A stretch of 64,000 bases of DNA from Planctomycetota bacterium (GTDB lineage: Bacteria; Planctomycetota; Planctomycetia; Pirellulales; Lacipirellulaceae): assembly GCA_029781135.1 (NCBI GenBank), contig JAKOXH010000076.1:1-64000 (forward strand), written 5' to 3'. A model generated the notes under the pieces. The model worked only from the letters and a program-made list of their open reading frames with translations. It had not been told where the DNA came from and made no database searches. This document shows positions 18,344 to 27,149 of the stretch, in pieces (the stretch's first letter is position 1; the number at the start of each line of letters is the position of its first letter). Made by a program: the position numbers and the translations under genes.

Positions 18344-19795
18344 ATGAACCTGCGCCGCACGGATGTTCTAATTAAACCCAATAATGCCCGTGTGCTCATT
18401 CGCCCGTTTGAATTCGCCGATTCTCAGCGGGCCCTCCGGATTGTTGCTCGGGTGATGTCGCTCACCGAGGATGAGGTCGACCAACTAGTGAGTAACTTGC
18501 TCGTGGAGTTTCACGGGCGGCATCAAAAAGCACGGCAGTTTGTGCTGCATCGCTTTGAATACGCCAAGCAATTCTTGCTCACCGACGCGCCGCTGAGCGA
18601 GAATCGCAAGTTGCTCATGGGCGGATATTTCACGCAGGAATATGCCCTCGAATCGGCGGCCCTCTTCAACCCCTCGATGGTGTGGCACCCCGATCAATCT
18701 GGCCTCGCGGCCGGCTCGAAGCGGTTCGTGCTCAGTCTTCGCGCCACGGGCGAGGGACACATTTCGTCGATCACGTTTCGCTCGGGAACGGTCGACAGCA
18801 ATTGCAGCATCGCCCTCGACCCAACGCCGCGGTTCGTGACCACGCCAGAGATGGAAACCAACGCGCTGTATGAGAAACCACTCTTTCAGCGCAAGCTCGT
18901 GGAGCTGGGCTTCACGAATGGTTACGTCGAGCAGGTGATGTCGCTACTGGAAAATGAATTCCGTTTCGACCAACTGCAAAACGCGGTGCGCATGGTTCGC
19001 CGGCAGCAGCGCATGCGCCCCAATGATTTCGATGCGGTCGCCAATGCGATTCTCGCCTTGGGGAAATCGAATTACGAATTTACGTTTTCACCAGAGCAGA
19101 GCCTGGCGGAACGGGCGATTTTTCCGTACTCGCCGTCGCAGATCAACGGCATCGAGGATTCGCGCTTTGTACAGTTTCACGAGGATGACGGCACGACCCG
19201 CTATTACGCCACGCATACTGCGTTCGATGGTCGCGTAACACTGCCAGAATTGTTGGAAACTGCGGACTTCGTCCGCTTCCGCATCAGTACACTCAACGGA
19301 CCGGAGATACGCAATAAGGGGCTGGCACTTTTCCCGCGCCGGATCAACGGCAGCTATGCGATGCTCTCGCGGCAAGACGGCGAGAACATCTACGTCATGT
19401 ATTCCGATATGCTCCACTTTTGGTACACGAAACAGTTGATCGCCAAGCCGACGTTCCCCTGGGAGTTCGTGCAGCTGGGCAATTGCGGTTCGCCGATTGA
19501 AACCGAAGCTGGCTGGCTCGTGCTAACGCATGGCGTGGGACCAATGCGGAAGTACTCAATGGGGGCGTTTTTGCTCGATCTCGAAGATCCGACTCAGGTC
19601 ATTGGCCGGCTGCGCGAGCCGCTGCTGGCCCCCAATGAAAACGAACGGGAAGGCTACGTGCCGAATGTAGTCTACAGTTGCGGCGGACTGTTACATAATG
19701 GCCACGTCATTATTCCCTACGCCATGAGCGATTACGCGAGCACGTTTGCCACGGTGCCGCTCGAGCGCTTGCTCAGGAAATTGACGCAAAACTGA
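18344..19795 (+). CDS. GH130-family enzyme, long form
   Basis: The protein has 483 residues. About 100 helical N-terminal residues (TEDEVDQLVSNLLVEFHGRH) precede a propeller with FNPSMVWHPD, INGIEDSRFVQF, NKGLALFPRRINGSYAMLSR, NCGSPIETEAGWLVLTHGVG and REGYVPNVVYSCGG. This matches the longer GH130 branch that includes beta-1,2-mannosidases and related phosphorylases, and differs from the 350-residue enzyme in the same locus. A pair of GH130 proteins with different lengths suggests two linkages or sequential steps on one oligosaccharide. The ATG at 18344 follows AGGGAGG at good spacing. A longer open frame to 18257 lacks support. Confidence 0.9.
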   Translation: MNLRRTDVLIKPNNARVLIRPFEFADSQRALRIVARVMSLTEDEVDQLVSNLLVEFHGRHQKARQFVLHRFEYAKQFLLTDAPLSENRKLLMGGYFTQEYALESAALFNPSMVWHPDQSGLAAGSKRFVLSLRATGEGHISSITFRSGTVDSNCSIALDPTPRFVTTPEMETNALYEKPLFQRKLVELGFTNGYVEQVMSLLENEFRFDQLQNAVRMVRRQQRMRPNDFDAVANAILALGKSNYEFTFSPEQSLAERAIFPYSPSQINGIEDSRFVQFHEDDGTTRYYATHTAFDGRVTLPELLETADFVRFRISTLNGPEIRNKGLALFPRRINGSYAMLSRQDGENIYVMYSDMLHFWYTKQLIAKPTFPWEFVQLGNCGSPIETEAGWLVLTHGVGPMRKYSMGAFLLDLEDPTQVIGRLREPLLAPNENEREGYVPNVVYSCGGLLHNGHVIIPYAMSDYASTFATVPLERLLRKLTQN

Positions 19796-19816
19796 TGTCG
19801 CATTGACGCCATTCGA

Positions 19817-19846
19817 CGTAGGATGGACAGGAGTGACTGTCCTACG
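19817..19846. repeat. hairpin repeat between convergent genes
   Basis: CGTAGGA / TCCTACG outer arms enclose GGACAG / CTGTCC. It resembles a GTAGGATGGACA-type hairpin that I associate with planctomycete intergenic spaces, and it may serve as a bidirectional transcription end for the genes on both sides. Confidence 0.5.
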
Positions 19847-19896
19847 GTGGCGTTGCCGATACTGATGGCGGCAGCGAATTCGGCAGCTTATCGCCT

Positions 19897-21039
19897 TCAC
19901 CCGAAATGGTCTTCTGGCCGGACCGACGGCAACTCACCGATGCCCGGCGAGCGCTGCTGCCACGGGCTGCGCTGCCAGTTGTCGACCGGCGGTTCGTCCA
20001 CGACCACCGGCGGTAGGCGAAATTCAAAGTAGCGTGAAAGCGCCATCAAAAATGGTTCATACATTTGCCGCAACTCACCCAGTCGAGCAAATGAGGCCGA
20101 ACTGCAATCAACCTGCCGACCAGAACTGTGTAAGTCGTGAAGAAATCGATCGTACTGTTCGCTCGATAGTCGTTCGGGCACCTGTTTCGGCTGCGGCGTG
20201 TGAAAGATGAGCGCCAAGTCCACGGCCGCGTGCCGCGCCATCGCAAACGTAATCTGCAATTGATGTCGGCTGACTTCCGGGACGTTGCTCAGCAGTATCG
20301 AACACGTATCGAGAATAACGGCCAGGCCCGCTAACCAGTTTTGGTTGTCGTGTTGTGAGCGGTAGAACGCAAGAACTGGAAATGAAAGTTGGCTCTCCAA
20401 GAGTTCTGCTGCCCAACGTTCCCATTCCCATAACAGCGTGTCGACGGCTGCCAAATTACCCGTCTTCGCGATGCGTCGGATCAAGTCGCCAGCGGTGGGC
20501 GGTGAGCCGGCGCGGGCATCGAGCAGCGCGATATCACGTTCGCGGCGGGAGAAAGCTTGATAGAGCACGGGCAAGTACCCAATTACGATCGCCATGAAAC
20601 CAAAACCGACGCCTGACTCCATGACACTGCAAAGCCGCCCTACCCAGCTTACGGGCGAGATATCGCCATAGCCAAGCGTGAAAAACGTTTCTCCACTTAA
20701 GTAAAGGCAGGCGGCCAAGGACGGCGGTTCTTTCGCACTGCCTAAAGGCGAGGCCACCGCCCACTGCACGAGCGCGAAGGCCACGATCAATCCGAACGCC
20801 CAGGATGCGAAGAGTGCGAGCAAGGAAAATGGCCCGTACCAACTCAAAAAGTGTTGCCGCATTGCCCCACGCAGCAGGCGGTCGGCCGTGCGCCGCCAGG
20901 AATGCCAGGTGATACGATAGAACATGCGGGCCAGCCGGTATTTGCGCATCGCCCGGCGGGGCAGCACCAACGCCTCGAAGGCGTCCACGAGGACGACGGT
21001 CATCATCACCAGGGCGATTATGCTGGCGAGTATTTTCAT
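19897..21039 (-). CDS. potassium-channel family membrane protein
   Basis: The protein has 380 residues. There is an N-terminal hydrophobic helix (1-20), another at about 69-92, a pore helix with the selectivity filter TFFTLGYGDISPV (TLGYGD at 121-126) and a following helix at about 140-162. This is the two-TM ion channel (Ion_trans_2) pattern. The remaining 220 residues are cytoplasmic and helical, ending in a proline-rich tail (FRLPPVVVDEPPVDN), with no RCK (TrkA) nucleotide-binding motif that I can see. It therefore probably lacks classical ligand gating. It converges on the GH130 gene and overlaps a small upstream reading frame by ATGA. Confidence 0.88.
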   Translation of the reverse strand: MKILASIIALVMMTVVLVDAFEALVLPRRAMRKYRLARMFYRITWHSWRRTADRLLRGAMRQHFLSWYGPFSLLALFASWAFGLIVAFALVQWAVASPLGSAKEPPSLAACLYLSGETFFTLGYGDISPVSWVGRLCSVMESGVGFGFMAIVIGYLPVLYQAFSRRERDIALLDARAGSPPTAGDLIRRIAKTGNLAAVDTLLWEWERWAAELLESQLSFPVLAFYRSQHDNQNWLAGLAVILDTCSILLSNVPEVSRHQLQITFAMARHAAVDLALIFHTPQPKQVPERLSSEQYDRFLHDLHSSGRQVDCSSASFARLGELRQMYEPFLMALSRYFEFRLPPVVVDEPPVDNWQRSPWQQRSPGIGELPSVRPEDHFG

Positions 21040-21411
21040 AGAAGTCCAAAGCAGCGGGCACGCCGCGTACGAGCATCCAAGTAGAGCAACGCGCTCGCGC
21101 CATCAGCCGAAGTTGACAAATCGGTTTCGTAAGCAAAGGTAACTGCATCATCCAATTTCAACAACTCCTCACCCATTTTCACCGCAGCAAACGCCAGATG
21201 AAGAAAGCCGTAATACCCCGCGGCCGCCGTGGCGGCGATCGACTCTTCGCGGCTTAAGTCCGGACGGATGGCGGATTATGCTGCAGCCTTGCTGAACCCC
21301 GCACAAGAAACTCTCGGCAAACGAGCGCTACGAGATACTTTTCGGTGGCCGGCCACGGATCGGCCAAGATTGCACTCAACGGTTTGCCAGCCTGGGCGTC
21401 CCCCAATTCCT
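21036..21411 (-). pseudogene. frame-broken remnant upstream of the channel gene
   Basis: Two open segments in different minus-strand frames read like protein but have no joint start. One (about 21409-21254) gives GDAQAGKPLSAILADPWPAT then EKYLVALVCREFL. The other (about 21257-21036) gives REESIAATAAAGYYGFLHLA then KMGEELLKLDDAVTFAYETD, and ends by overlapping the channel start as ATGA. Together they look like a frameshifted gene of roughly 120 residues. A short functional reading frame from the ATG at 21176 (46 residues) is also possible. The family is not recognised. Confidence 0.35.
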
Positions 21412-21594
21412 AGTGATTATGAAAAATCAAGCGGCGAACTCATCGCATTTCCTATCTGCATTCGCTACAATTACGGACACTTTTCGACTTACAGCAGTCG
21501 GCATGAGTCTTCGCTGGCTTGGCATCCTAAAACATGACTCGCGCTCGCGCGAGCCACAGTTAACATCCGGCACAGTAAACAGATCGGAGTGAAT

Positions 21595-22560
21595 ATGCCT
21601 ACCGAACGACACACCAAAATACTATTCGCCACGCTTTTAGTGATAATTGCGGGCAGTACTTCGGCTCGTGCCGATCAAGCTGCCGACGAAGCGGCAATTC
21701 GAGCGAACGCAGCTAAATACGTCGAGGCCTATAATCGCCGCGATTCGCGCACCATGGCGTCGATGTGGTCGCCCGACGCAGTCTACACCGATAACTCGAC
21801 CGGCGAGGGTGTTGTTGGCCGCGAGGCAATTGCCAAGCAACTTGACTATGCCTTCGCGGGTGCGGAAGACGCCAAGCTCGTGGTGAATATCGGTTCCGTT
21901 GAATTCGTATCACCAAATGTGGCGATCGAAAGAGGCACGGCCGAGGTGTCCTACTCGAAGTCGCCCACGGAGAAGACGGAATACTCTGCCGTTCACGTCA
22001 AGCGCGACGGCCATTGGTTGCTGGATCGCGTATCGGAAGTGGAGGTCGGTGACAAGCCGCCTCAAGCGCCGCCTTCCAATTACGAACATCTGAAAGAGTT
22101 GGAGTGGATGATCGGCTCTTGGGTCGACGAAGACGAAAACGCCACCGTCCAAACCGATTGTGCGTGGACGAAAAATCGTAATTTCATGACCCGCTCGTTT
22201 GCCGCGGTGGTTCGCGACCAAGTCGCGCGAGCCGGCATGCAGGTGGTAGGCTGGGACCCAGTGGCCAAGCGAATCCGCTCGTGGGTGTTCGATTCCGATG
22301 GCGGTTATTTAGAAGGCACGTGGTCCCATAAGGGCGACAAGTGGATCGTGCAGCAGAAAGGCACCGTTCCGGATGGCGGCCAAACGACCTCAACCAACAT
22401 CTTTACACGCGTCGATGACAACACCTTCACCTGGCAAGCGATTGACCGCCAGGTTGACGGCGAGATGCTACCCAACATCGACGAAATTCGGATTGTCCGC
22501 AAACCAACGGAGTCGCCCGCTCCTGCTGCAGCGCCCGTGGTCACGTCGCCAACGAAGTGA
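21595..22560 (+). CDS. secreted SnoaL/DUF4440-like protein
   Basis: The protein has 321 residues. Residues 1-27 are a signal peptide (KILFATLLVIIAGSTSARAD). Residues 30-145 match the NTF2-like fold of DUF4440/SgcJ proteins: AIRANAAKYVEAYNRRDSRT, MASMWSPDAVYTD, VVGREAIAKQL and a KRDGHWLLDRVSEVE end. Residues 160-300 form a second beta-rich domain (LEWMIGSWVDEDENATVQTD, GWDPVAKRIRSWVFDSDGGY) like the lipocalin-type DUF1579 fold. Such two-domain secreted proteins are frequent in planctomycetes, and their ligand is unknown. ATG 21595 is preferred because GGAG precedes it at the right distance. A GTG two codons upstream is the alternative. Confidence 0.82.
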   Translation: MPTERHTKILFATLLVIIAGSTSARADQAADEAAIRANAAKYVEAYNRRDSRTMASMWSPDAVYTDNSTGEGVVGREAIAKQLDYAFAGAEDAKLVVNIGSVEFVSPNVAIERGTAEVSYSKSPTEKTEYSAVHVKRDGHWLLDRVSEVEVGDKPPQAPPSNYEHLKELEWMIGSWVDEDENATVQTDCAWTKNRNFMTRSFAAVVRDQVARAGMQVVGWDPVAKRIRSWVFDSDGGYLEGTWSHKGDKWIVQQKGTVPDGGQTTSTNIFTRVDDNTFTWQAIDRQVDGEMLPNIDEIRIVRKPTESPAPAAAPVVTSPTK

Positions 22561-22641
22561 TCGTTTTGGCGGCATCTTCGAATCTCTTACGAATCAATTC
22601 TATTTCGAATCAATAAGAACTGATCCTGCTTAGGTGTACCG

Positions 22642-24324
22642 ATGAAACGTTCTCTCATAATCGCAATGGTATTGTTGGCCGCAGCGTGGCTATCCGCCGA
22701 CTTGATGGCCCGCGGCGGTCGCGGTGGTGGCGGCTTTGGCGGCGGTGGCGGTGGCGGAGGCCGCGTCGGCGGAGGTGGAGGAGGTTATCGAGGCGGCGGG
22801 GGCGGCGGCTTTGGTGGCGGCAATTTCGCCGACCGCACGCCCAGCATGTCGCGACCTTCCGTTTCGCCCGGAATCGATCGACCGAGCGGCGGCCGCCCAT
22901 CGATGGGAAATTTGCCAACTCCCACTACACGCCCTGGCGGCGGCGGTAACCCGCCGAATACGGGAATCGCCAATCGCCCGAACGTGCCGGTAAATCGGCC
23001 CAGCACGGGGATTTCGCGACCTGGCGGCGGCAACGTCGCCAATTTCCCGAATCGGCCAGATGTCGGCAACCGCCCCGGCGGCCAACCATCCGTTGGCGAC
23101 CTCGATAACTTTTTGGATCTTCCGAACGGCGGCGGTGTTGCCCGCCCTGGTACGCTGCCAGCGACCCGGCCAGGCTTTGGCGGTGCAGTCGCCGGTGGGG
23201 CTCTTGCCGGTGGGGCGGCGGCCGAATTCCTCAAGGACAATCCCAAACCGTTTCCCGCAACCCGACCTGGCCCTGGCGATCTCGCGGACAATCGCCCATC
23301 GACCCGTCCCGCGCCAGGCATTGATCGGCCCTCCACTGGGGATGCATCCCGCCCTGGTGGTGCCCTGCCTGGTCGTCCCGGCGGCGGTGCTGAAGGCCTG
23401 CGTCCCGGCGATCTAACCAAACCTGCTCCTCCTGGCGATAACGATCGCCCGGGTCGCCCGGGTGAAGGCGGTGATCGACCGGGAAGGCCGGGAGATAACG
23501 GCGACCGCCCAAATCGGCCGGGCGACGGCGGCAATCGTCCCAATCGCCCCGGAGATGGCAATCGGCCTTGGCAACCAGGTGATTGGGCACACCATCGACC
23601 TGATCGTATTCCGGATTACGACCATTGGAACAATTGGCGACATGATCACCGCAACGACATCTGGAATAACTGGCACAATCACTGGCACGATTATGGGCAC
23701 TGGTACAACCACGATTGGTGGAACCACCACAATTGTTATTGGCCCTACCACAACAACTTCAATTGCTGGACCTGGGCGGCGTGGCCTGCACTTTCAGGCT
23801 GGGTAACGTATGGCTGGGGTGCGCCGATTTACTACAACTACGGCAGCAACGTGTATTACGCTGGCGACCAGGTATATTACGGCGATCAGCCTGTGGCCAC
23901 GGCCGCCGAATACGCCCAGCAAGCGGCCGCCATCGCGGCCAACGTTCCTGAAACGAAACCGGCGCCGGAAGACTGGATGCCGCTCGGCGTGTATGCGATC
24001 ACCACGGATGGCAAGCCGAGTGATTCCGATCCGATGATGTACTTACAGCTAGCCGTCAGCAAGCAAGGAGTTCTTTCGGGCTCGCTGCAAAACACGCTCA
24101 CCGACACGGCCCAGTCGATCGAAGGCATGGTTGATAAGCAGACGCAACGCGCCGCTTGGACGATTGCCGACAAGACAACGCCGATCATGGAAACCGGCAT
24201 TTCGAACCTGACACAAGACACCACTCCCGTCCTGGTCCACTTTGCGGACGAGTCAACTCAGCAATGGCTTCTCGTCAGGCTCGATCAGCCGAAGGAAGGT
24301 GATGCGCCGTCAGAAAAGAAGTAA
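22642..24324 (+). CDS. secreted Gly/Pro-rich low-complexity protein
   Basis: The protein has 560 residues. It has a signal peptide (1-22), a glycine-rich run (about 24-61), a Pro/Gly/Arg-rich region (62-312) with tandem GDxxDRPGRPG-type repeats, then a block of about 65 residues extremely rich in His, Trp and Asn (WNNWHNHWHDYGHWYNHDWW), followed by a Tyr-rich bridge. The last 120 residues form a more ordinary domain beginning PEDWMPLGVYAITTDGKPSD, with VHFADESTQQWLLVRLD near the end. Similar mosaic proteins are common in planctomycetes and often lie near secreted enzymes. A cell-surface or metal-binding role is possible from the His-rich block. No enzyme motif is seen. Confidence 0.82.
   Translation: MKRSLIIAMVLLAAAWLSADLMARGGRGGGGFGGGGGGGGRVGGGGGGYRGGGGGGFGGGNFADRTPSMSRPSVSPGIDRPSGGRPSMGNLPTPTTRPGGGGNPPNTGIANRPNVPVNRPSTGISRPGGGNVANFPNRPDVGNRPGGQPSVGDLDNFLDLPNGGGVARPGTLPATRPGFGGAVAGGALAGGAAAEFLKDNPKPFPATRPGPGDLADNRPSTRPAPGIDRPSTGDASRPGGALPGRPGGGAEGLRPGDLTKPAPPGDNDRPGRPGEGGDRPGRPGDNGDRPNRPGDGGNRPNRPGDGNRPWQPGDWAHHRPDRIPDYDHWNNWRHDHRNDIWNNWHNHWHDYGHWYNHDWWNHHNCYWPYHNNFNCWTWAAWPALSGWVTYGWGAPIYYNYGSNVYYAGDQVYYGDQPVATAAEYAQQAAAIAANVPETKPAPEDWMPLGVYAITTDGKPSDSDPMMYLQLAVSKQGVLSGSLQNTLTDTAQSIEGMVDKQTQRAAWTIADKTTPIMETGISNLTQDTTPVLVHFADESTQQWLLVRLDQPKEGDAPSEKK
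23436..23575. repeat. in-gene tandem repeat encoding D-R-P-G/N-R-P-G units
   Basis: About five degenerate copies of a unit of 24-27 bases encoding GD-x-DRPGRPGEGG and GD-x-x-NRPNRPGDG. It lies inside the low-complexity protein at 22642-24324 and is probably variable in length between strains. Confidence 0.6.
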
Positions 24325-24427
24325 CGTGGCATGAGGCCTAAGCTAGGATCATGCCCAAGAGCCGACGGTCCCATTGCGTTACAAGGACATTGGATACCCA
24401 ATTCTGCGTGGTCAATTTGGAGAGAAA

Positions 24428-26017
24428 ATGCAACGTCTTACCGCACTTTTATTATCTATAGCCACATCGCTGATTGCTGCGGCCGCATTTGCCGCGGATA
24501 GACCCAATATCGTCATCATTTGGGGCGACGACATCGGTCAATCGAACGTCAGTGCCTACTCGATGGGGGTGATGGGGTACCGCACGCCGAACATCGATCG
24601 CGTCGCCCGCGAAGGGATGATCTTTACCGACTACTATGCCGAGCAGAGTTGCACGGCCGGTCGGGCGTCGTTTCTTACGGGGCAGCACGGCCTGCGCACC
24701 GGCCTGACCAAAGTTGGAATGCCCGGTGCCACAACCGGGCTGCAAAAGCAGGATCCGACGATCGCCGAACTGCTCAAGCCGCTGGGCTACGCGACCGGCC
24801 AATTCGGCAAGAATCACCTGGGCGATCGCAATGAATTCCTGCCGACGGTACATGGCTTTGATGAGTTTTACGGCAACCTCTATCACCTCAATGCGGAAGA
24901 AGAACCCGAAGACCCGGACTACCCGAAGGATCCGGCGTTCCGAGCGAAGTTCGGCCCGCGCGGCGTACTAGATTGCCGAGCGACCGACCGCGATGATTCC
25001 ACCGTCGATCCCCGGTTTGGCCGGGTCGGCAAGCAGACCATCAAGGATACCGGCCCGCTGACTCGTAAGCGGATGGAAACCATCGATGACGACATCGCCC
25101 AGCGGGCTGCCGAGTATATCGGTCGGCAGAGCGAAGCGGGTAAGCCATTCTTCGTGTGGGTGAACTTCACGCACATGCACTTCCGCACGCATGTGAAACC
25201 AGCCAGCAAAGGGCAAGCGGGTCAGTGGCAGAGCGAGTACCACGACGTCATGATCGACCACGATAAGAATGTCGGCACGGTGCTCAAGGCCATCGACGAT
25301 GCGGGCATTGCAGACAATACCTTTGTGATGTACTCAACCGACAATGGCCCCCACATGAACACTTGGCCCGACGGCGCCATGACGCCATTCCGCAATGAAA
25401 AGAACACGAATTGGGAAGGGGCCTACCGCGTGCCCTGCATGGTCCGCTGGCCAGGCAAGATCAAGCCCGGCAGCGTATCGAACCAAATCGTTGCGCACCA
25501 CGACTGGCTGCCCACGCTTCTGGCAATGGCCGGTGACCCGCAAGTAACAGACAAGTTACTCAAGGGCTACAAGGTCGGCGAGATGACCTATAAAGTCCAC
25601 CTCGACGGCTATAACTTAGTTCCCTACTTAACGGGTAAGGTAGATAAATCCCCGCGTGATTCATTTCTGTATTGCAACGACGATCAACAGGTTACTGGAT
25701 TGCGCTACAATAACTTCAAACTCGTGTTCCTTGAACAGCGGGTGCCGGGAACATTGCAGGTTTGGGCCGAGCCGTTCACTCCGCTGCGCGTGCCGAAGAT
25801 CTTCAATCTGCGGACCGACCCGTACGAGCGGGCCGACATTACGTCGAACACTTATTACGATTGGCTGCTGAATCACGCATATTTACTGGTCCCTGCGCAA
25901 GACTACGTCGCGAAATTTTTGATGACGTTCAAGGAGTTTCCGCAGCGTCAGAAGGCCGCCACCTTCAATTTGGATGAGGTTTTGCATAAGTTGCAAGAAA
26001 ACGGCGGCAACAAGTAG
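24428..26017 (+). CDS. sulfatase, formylglycine type with C-x-A-x-R motif
   Basis: The protein has 529 residues. It has a signal peptide (1-22), then NIVIIWGDDIGQSN, the metal-binding start of the alkaline-phosphatase/sulfatase fold. The activation motif is CTAGRASFLTGQ (C75 to R79), with alanine where most type I sulfatases have proline. GKNHLGD, a later STDNGPHMNTWPDG metal site and LPTLLAMAGDP complete the family set. It should hydrolyse a sulfate ester in the periplasm after conversion of C75 to formylglycine. The organism's maturation enzyme is not in the window. ATG 24428 follows GGAGAG; the upstream TTG of the open frame would lengthen the signal peptide without support. Confidence 0.92.
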   Translation: MQRLTALLLSIATSLIAAAAFAADRPNIVIIWGDDIGQSNVSAYSMGVMGYRTPNIDRVAREGMIFTDYYAEQSCTAGRASFLTGQHGLRTGLTKVGMPGATTGLQKQDPTIAELLKPLGYATGQFGKNHLGDRNEFLPTVHGFDEFYGNLYHLNAEEEPEDPDYPKDPAFRAKFGPRGVLDCRATDRDDSTVDPRFGRVGKQTIKDTGPLTRKRMETIDDDIAQRAAEYIGRQSEAGKPFFVWVNFTHMHFRTHVKPASKGQAGQWQSEYHDVMIDHDKNVGTVLKAIDDAGIADNTFVMYSTDNGPHMNTWPDGAMTPFRNEKNTNWEGAYRVPCMVRWPGKIKPGSVSNQIVAHHDWLPTLLAMAGDPQVTDKLLKGYKVGEMTYKVHLDGYNLVPYLTGKVDKSPRDSFLYCNDDQQVTGLRYNNFKLVFLEQRVPGTLQVWAEPFTPLRVPKIFNLRTDPYERADITSNTYYDWLLNHAYLLVPAQDYVAKFLMTFKEFPQRQKAATFNLDEVLHKLQENGGNK

Positions 26018-26095
26018 CCCAACGATTGACAAATGGAACGACTCGGTGAAATGCCGCATTTGCAGAGACAATCGGCGTGGCTTTCGCTGCTAACT

Positions 26096-26845
26096 ATGAA
26101 GTTCTTCCCGACTTTACGTTATCAACGAGTGCTTGTAGTTCTCGTCGTCGTTGCAAGCGCCATTTGCTTGGCATACGCGGCCGGCACCGAACCGAAATCG
26201 GCAGCCGCTGACGTCGACGTTATCGCCATCGACGTGTTGCTCGCGCCGGATGGGGCTATGAGCCAGCGCTCCGTCGCGCTGAATGCTCGCCTGCGCGAGA
26301 ATTACCCCGCCGGTTACACGCTCGGCGCCGAGCACACGCCCCATATCACGCTCGTGCAGCGCTTTATTCATAAGAGGGATTTGCCTGCGATTGAGGCGGC
26401 CGTCCAGAAGGTGGCCGGTGAAAGTCATTCCTGCAATTGGGAGTTAACAGCGACGGGCCTTGAATATGGTGTTTGGTCCGGCGTCGCGGTGACAACGATC
26501 AAGATTGATTGCTCCGCGGAACTTCGGCATCTCCATGAAGCGGTGGTGAAAGCGATGGAGCCTTTCACAGTTGCGAGCGGTACCGCGGCCGCATTCAGTA
26601 CCACCAAAGAACTGCCGAAGATCGGTCCTGATGTGGTCAACTACGTGACCAACTTCGTGCCCAATGCTTCCGGCGACAAATTTAGGCCGCATATCACGGT
26701 CGGTGTCGCCCCGGAAGACTTCGTCCAGCAATTGAAGTCAGCGCCTTTTGAAGAAATCCATTTCAAGCCGGCGAGCATTGCCATTTATCAATTGGGCAAC
26801 TTCGGCACCGCTCAAAAACGATTATGGCAATGCTCAGGCAAGTGA
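26096..26845 (+). CDS. exported 2H phosphoesterase / RNA ligase-like protein
   Basis: The protein has 249 residues. An N-terminal hydrophobic segment (residues 12-28, VLVVLVVVASAICLAYA) suggests export. Two histidine motifs characteristic of the 2H phosphoesterase superfamily follow: EHTPHITLVQRF and KFRPHITVGVAP (H-x-T in each). These place it with LigT/2'-5' RNA ligase-like proteins, which open cyclic phosphodiesters. Export to the periplasm is unusual for that role. The substrate is unknown. The ATG at 26096 is used; an in-frame ATG at 26033 would add 21 residues with no extra features. Confidence 0.8.
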   Translation: MKFFPTLRYQRVLVVLVVVASAICLAYAAGTEPKSAAADVDVIAIDVLLAPDGAMSQRSVALNARLRENYPAGYTLGAEHTPHITLVQRFIHKRDLPAIEAAVQKVAGESHSCNWELTATGLEYGVWSGVAVTTIKIDCSAELRHLHEAVVKAMEPFTVASGTAAAFSTTKELPKIGPDVVNYVTNFVPNASGDKFRPHITVGVAPEDFVQQLKSAPFEEIHFKPASIAIYQLGNFGTAQKRLWQCSGK

Positions 26846-27149
26846 AGCCGCACCGCGCCATGGCGTGAGCGCTTCTCATCGCTCACCAGTGTCTCACAGA
26901 CTAAGCATGTTACCGAGGGTCTTGTGACACTCCGATACGCAGGGGACTGGCATTCGAACAGGAGGAAACAGAGCCAACCGAGAAGAATATTCTCTGTTCT
27001 CTCTGCTTCCTCCTGTTCTAGAACTTCTTGACAGCTATTCGCGTGAGGGCGGAACTTTGTGCGTGTAGCAAAATGTCTGTCCACCTGCTTGGATCGCAAC
27101 CGACGGCAGCCAACGGGTATTCCTGTGACCGGTGTTCCCGGCGAGCCGA
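26846..27149. other. intergenic region between convergent genes
   Basis: 304 bases. The main content is a large inverted repeat at 26956-27018. No gene is seen. Confidence 0.5.
26956..27018. repeat. 18-bp inverted repeat, likely dispersed palindrome
   Basis: GAACAGGAGGAAACAGAG at 26956-26973 and CTCTGCTTCCTCCTGTTC at 27001-27018 pair over 18 bp with one mismatch. The 27-base loop contains AGAATATTCT. The sequence is compositionally like CTCTG/CAGAG palindromes spread through planctomycete genomes, and relates in style to the one inside the PrimPol gene. It may also end transcription from both sides. Confidence 0.6.
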
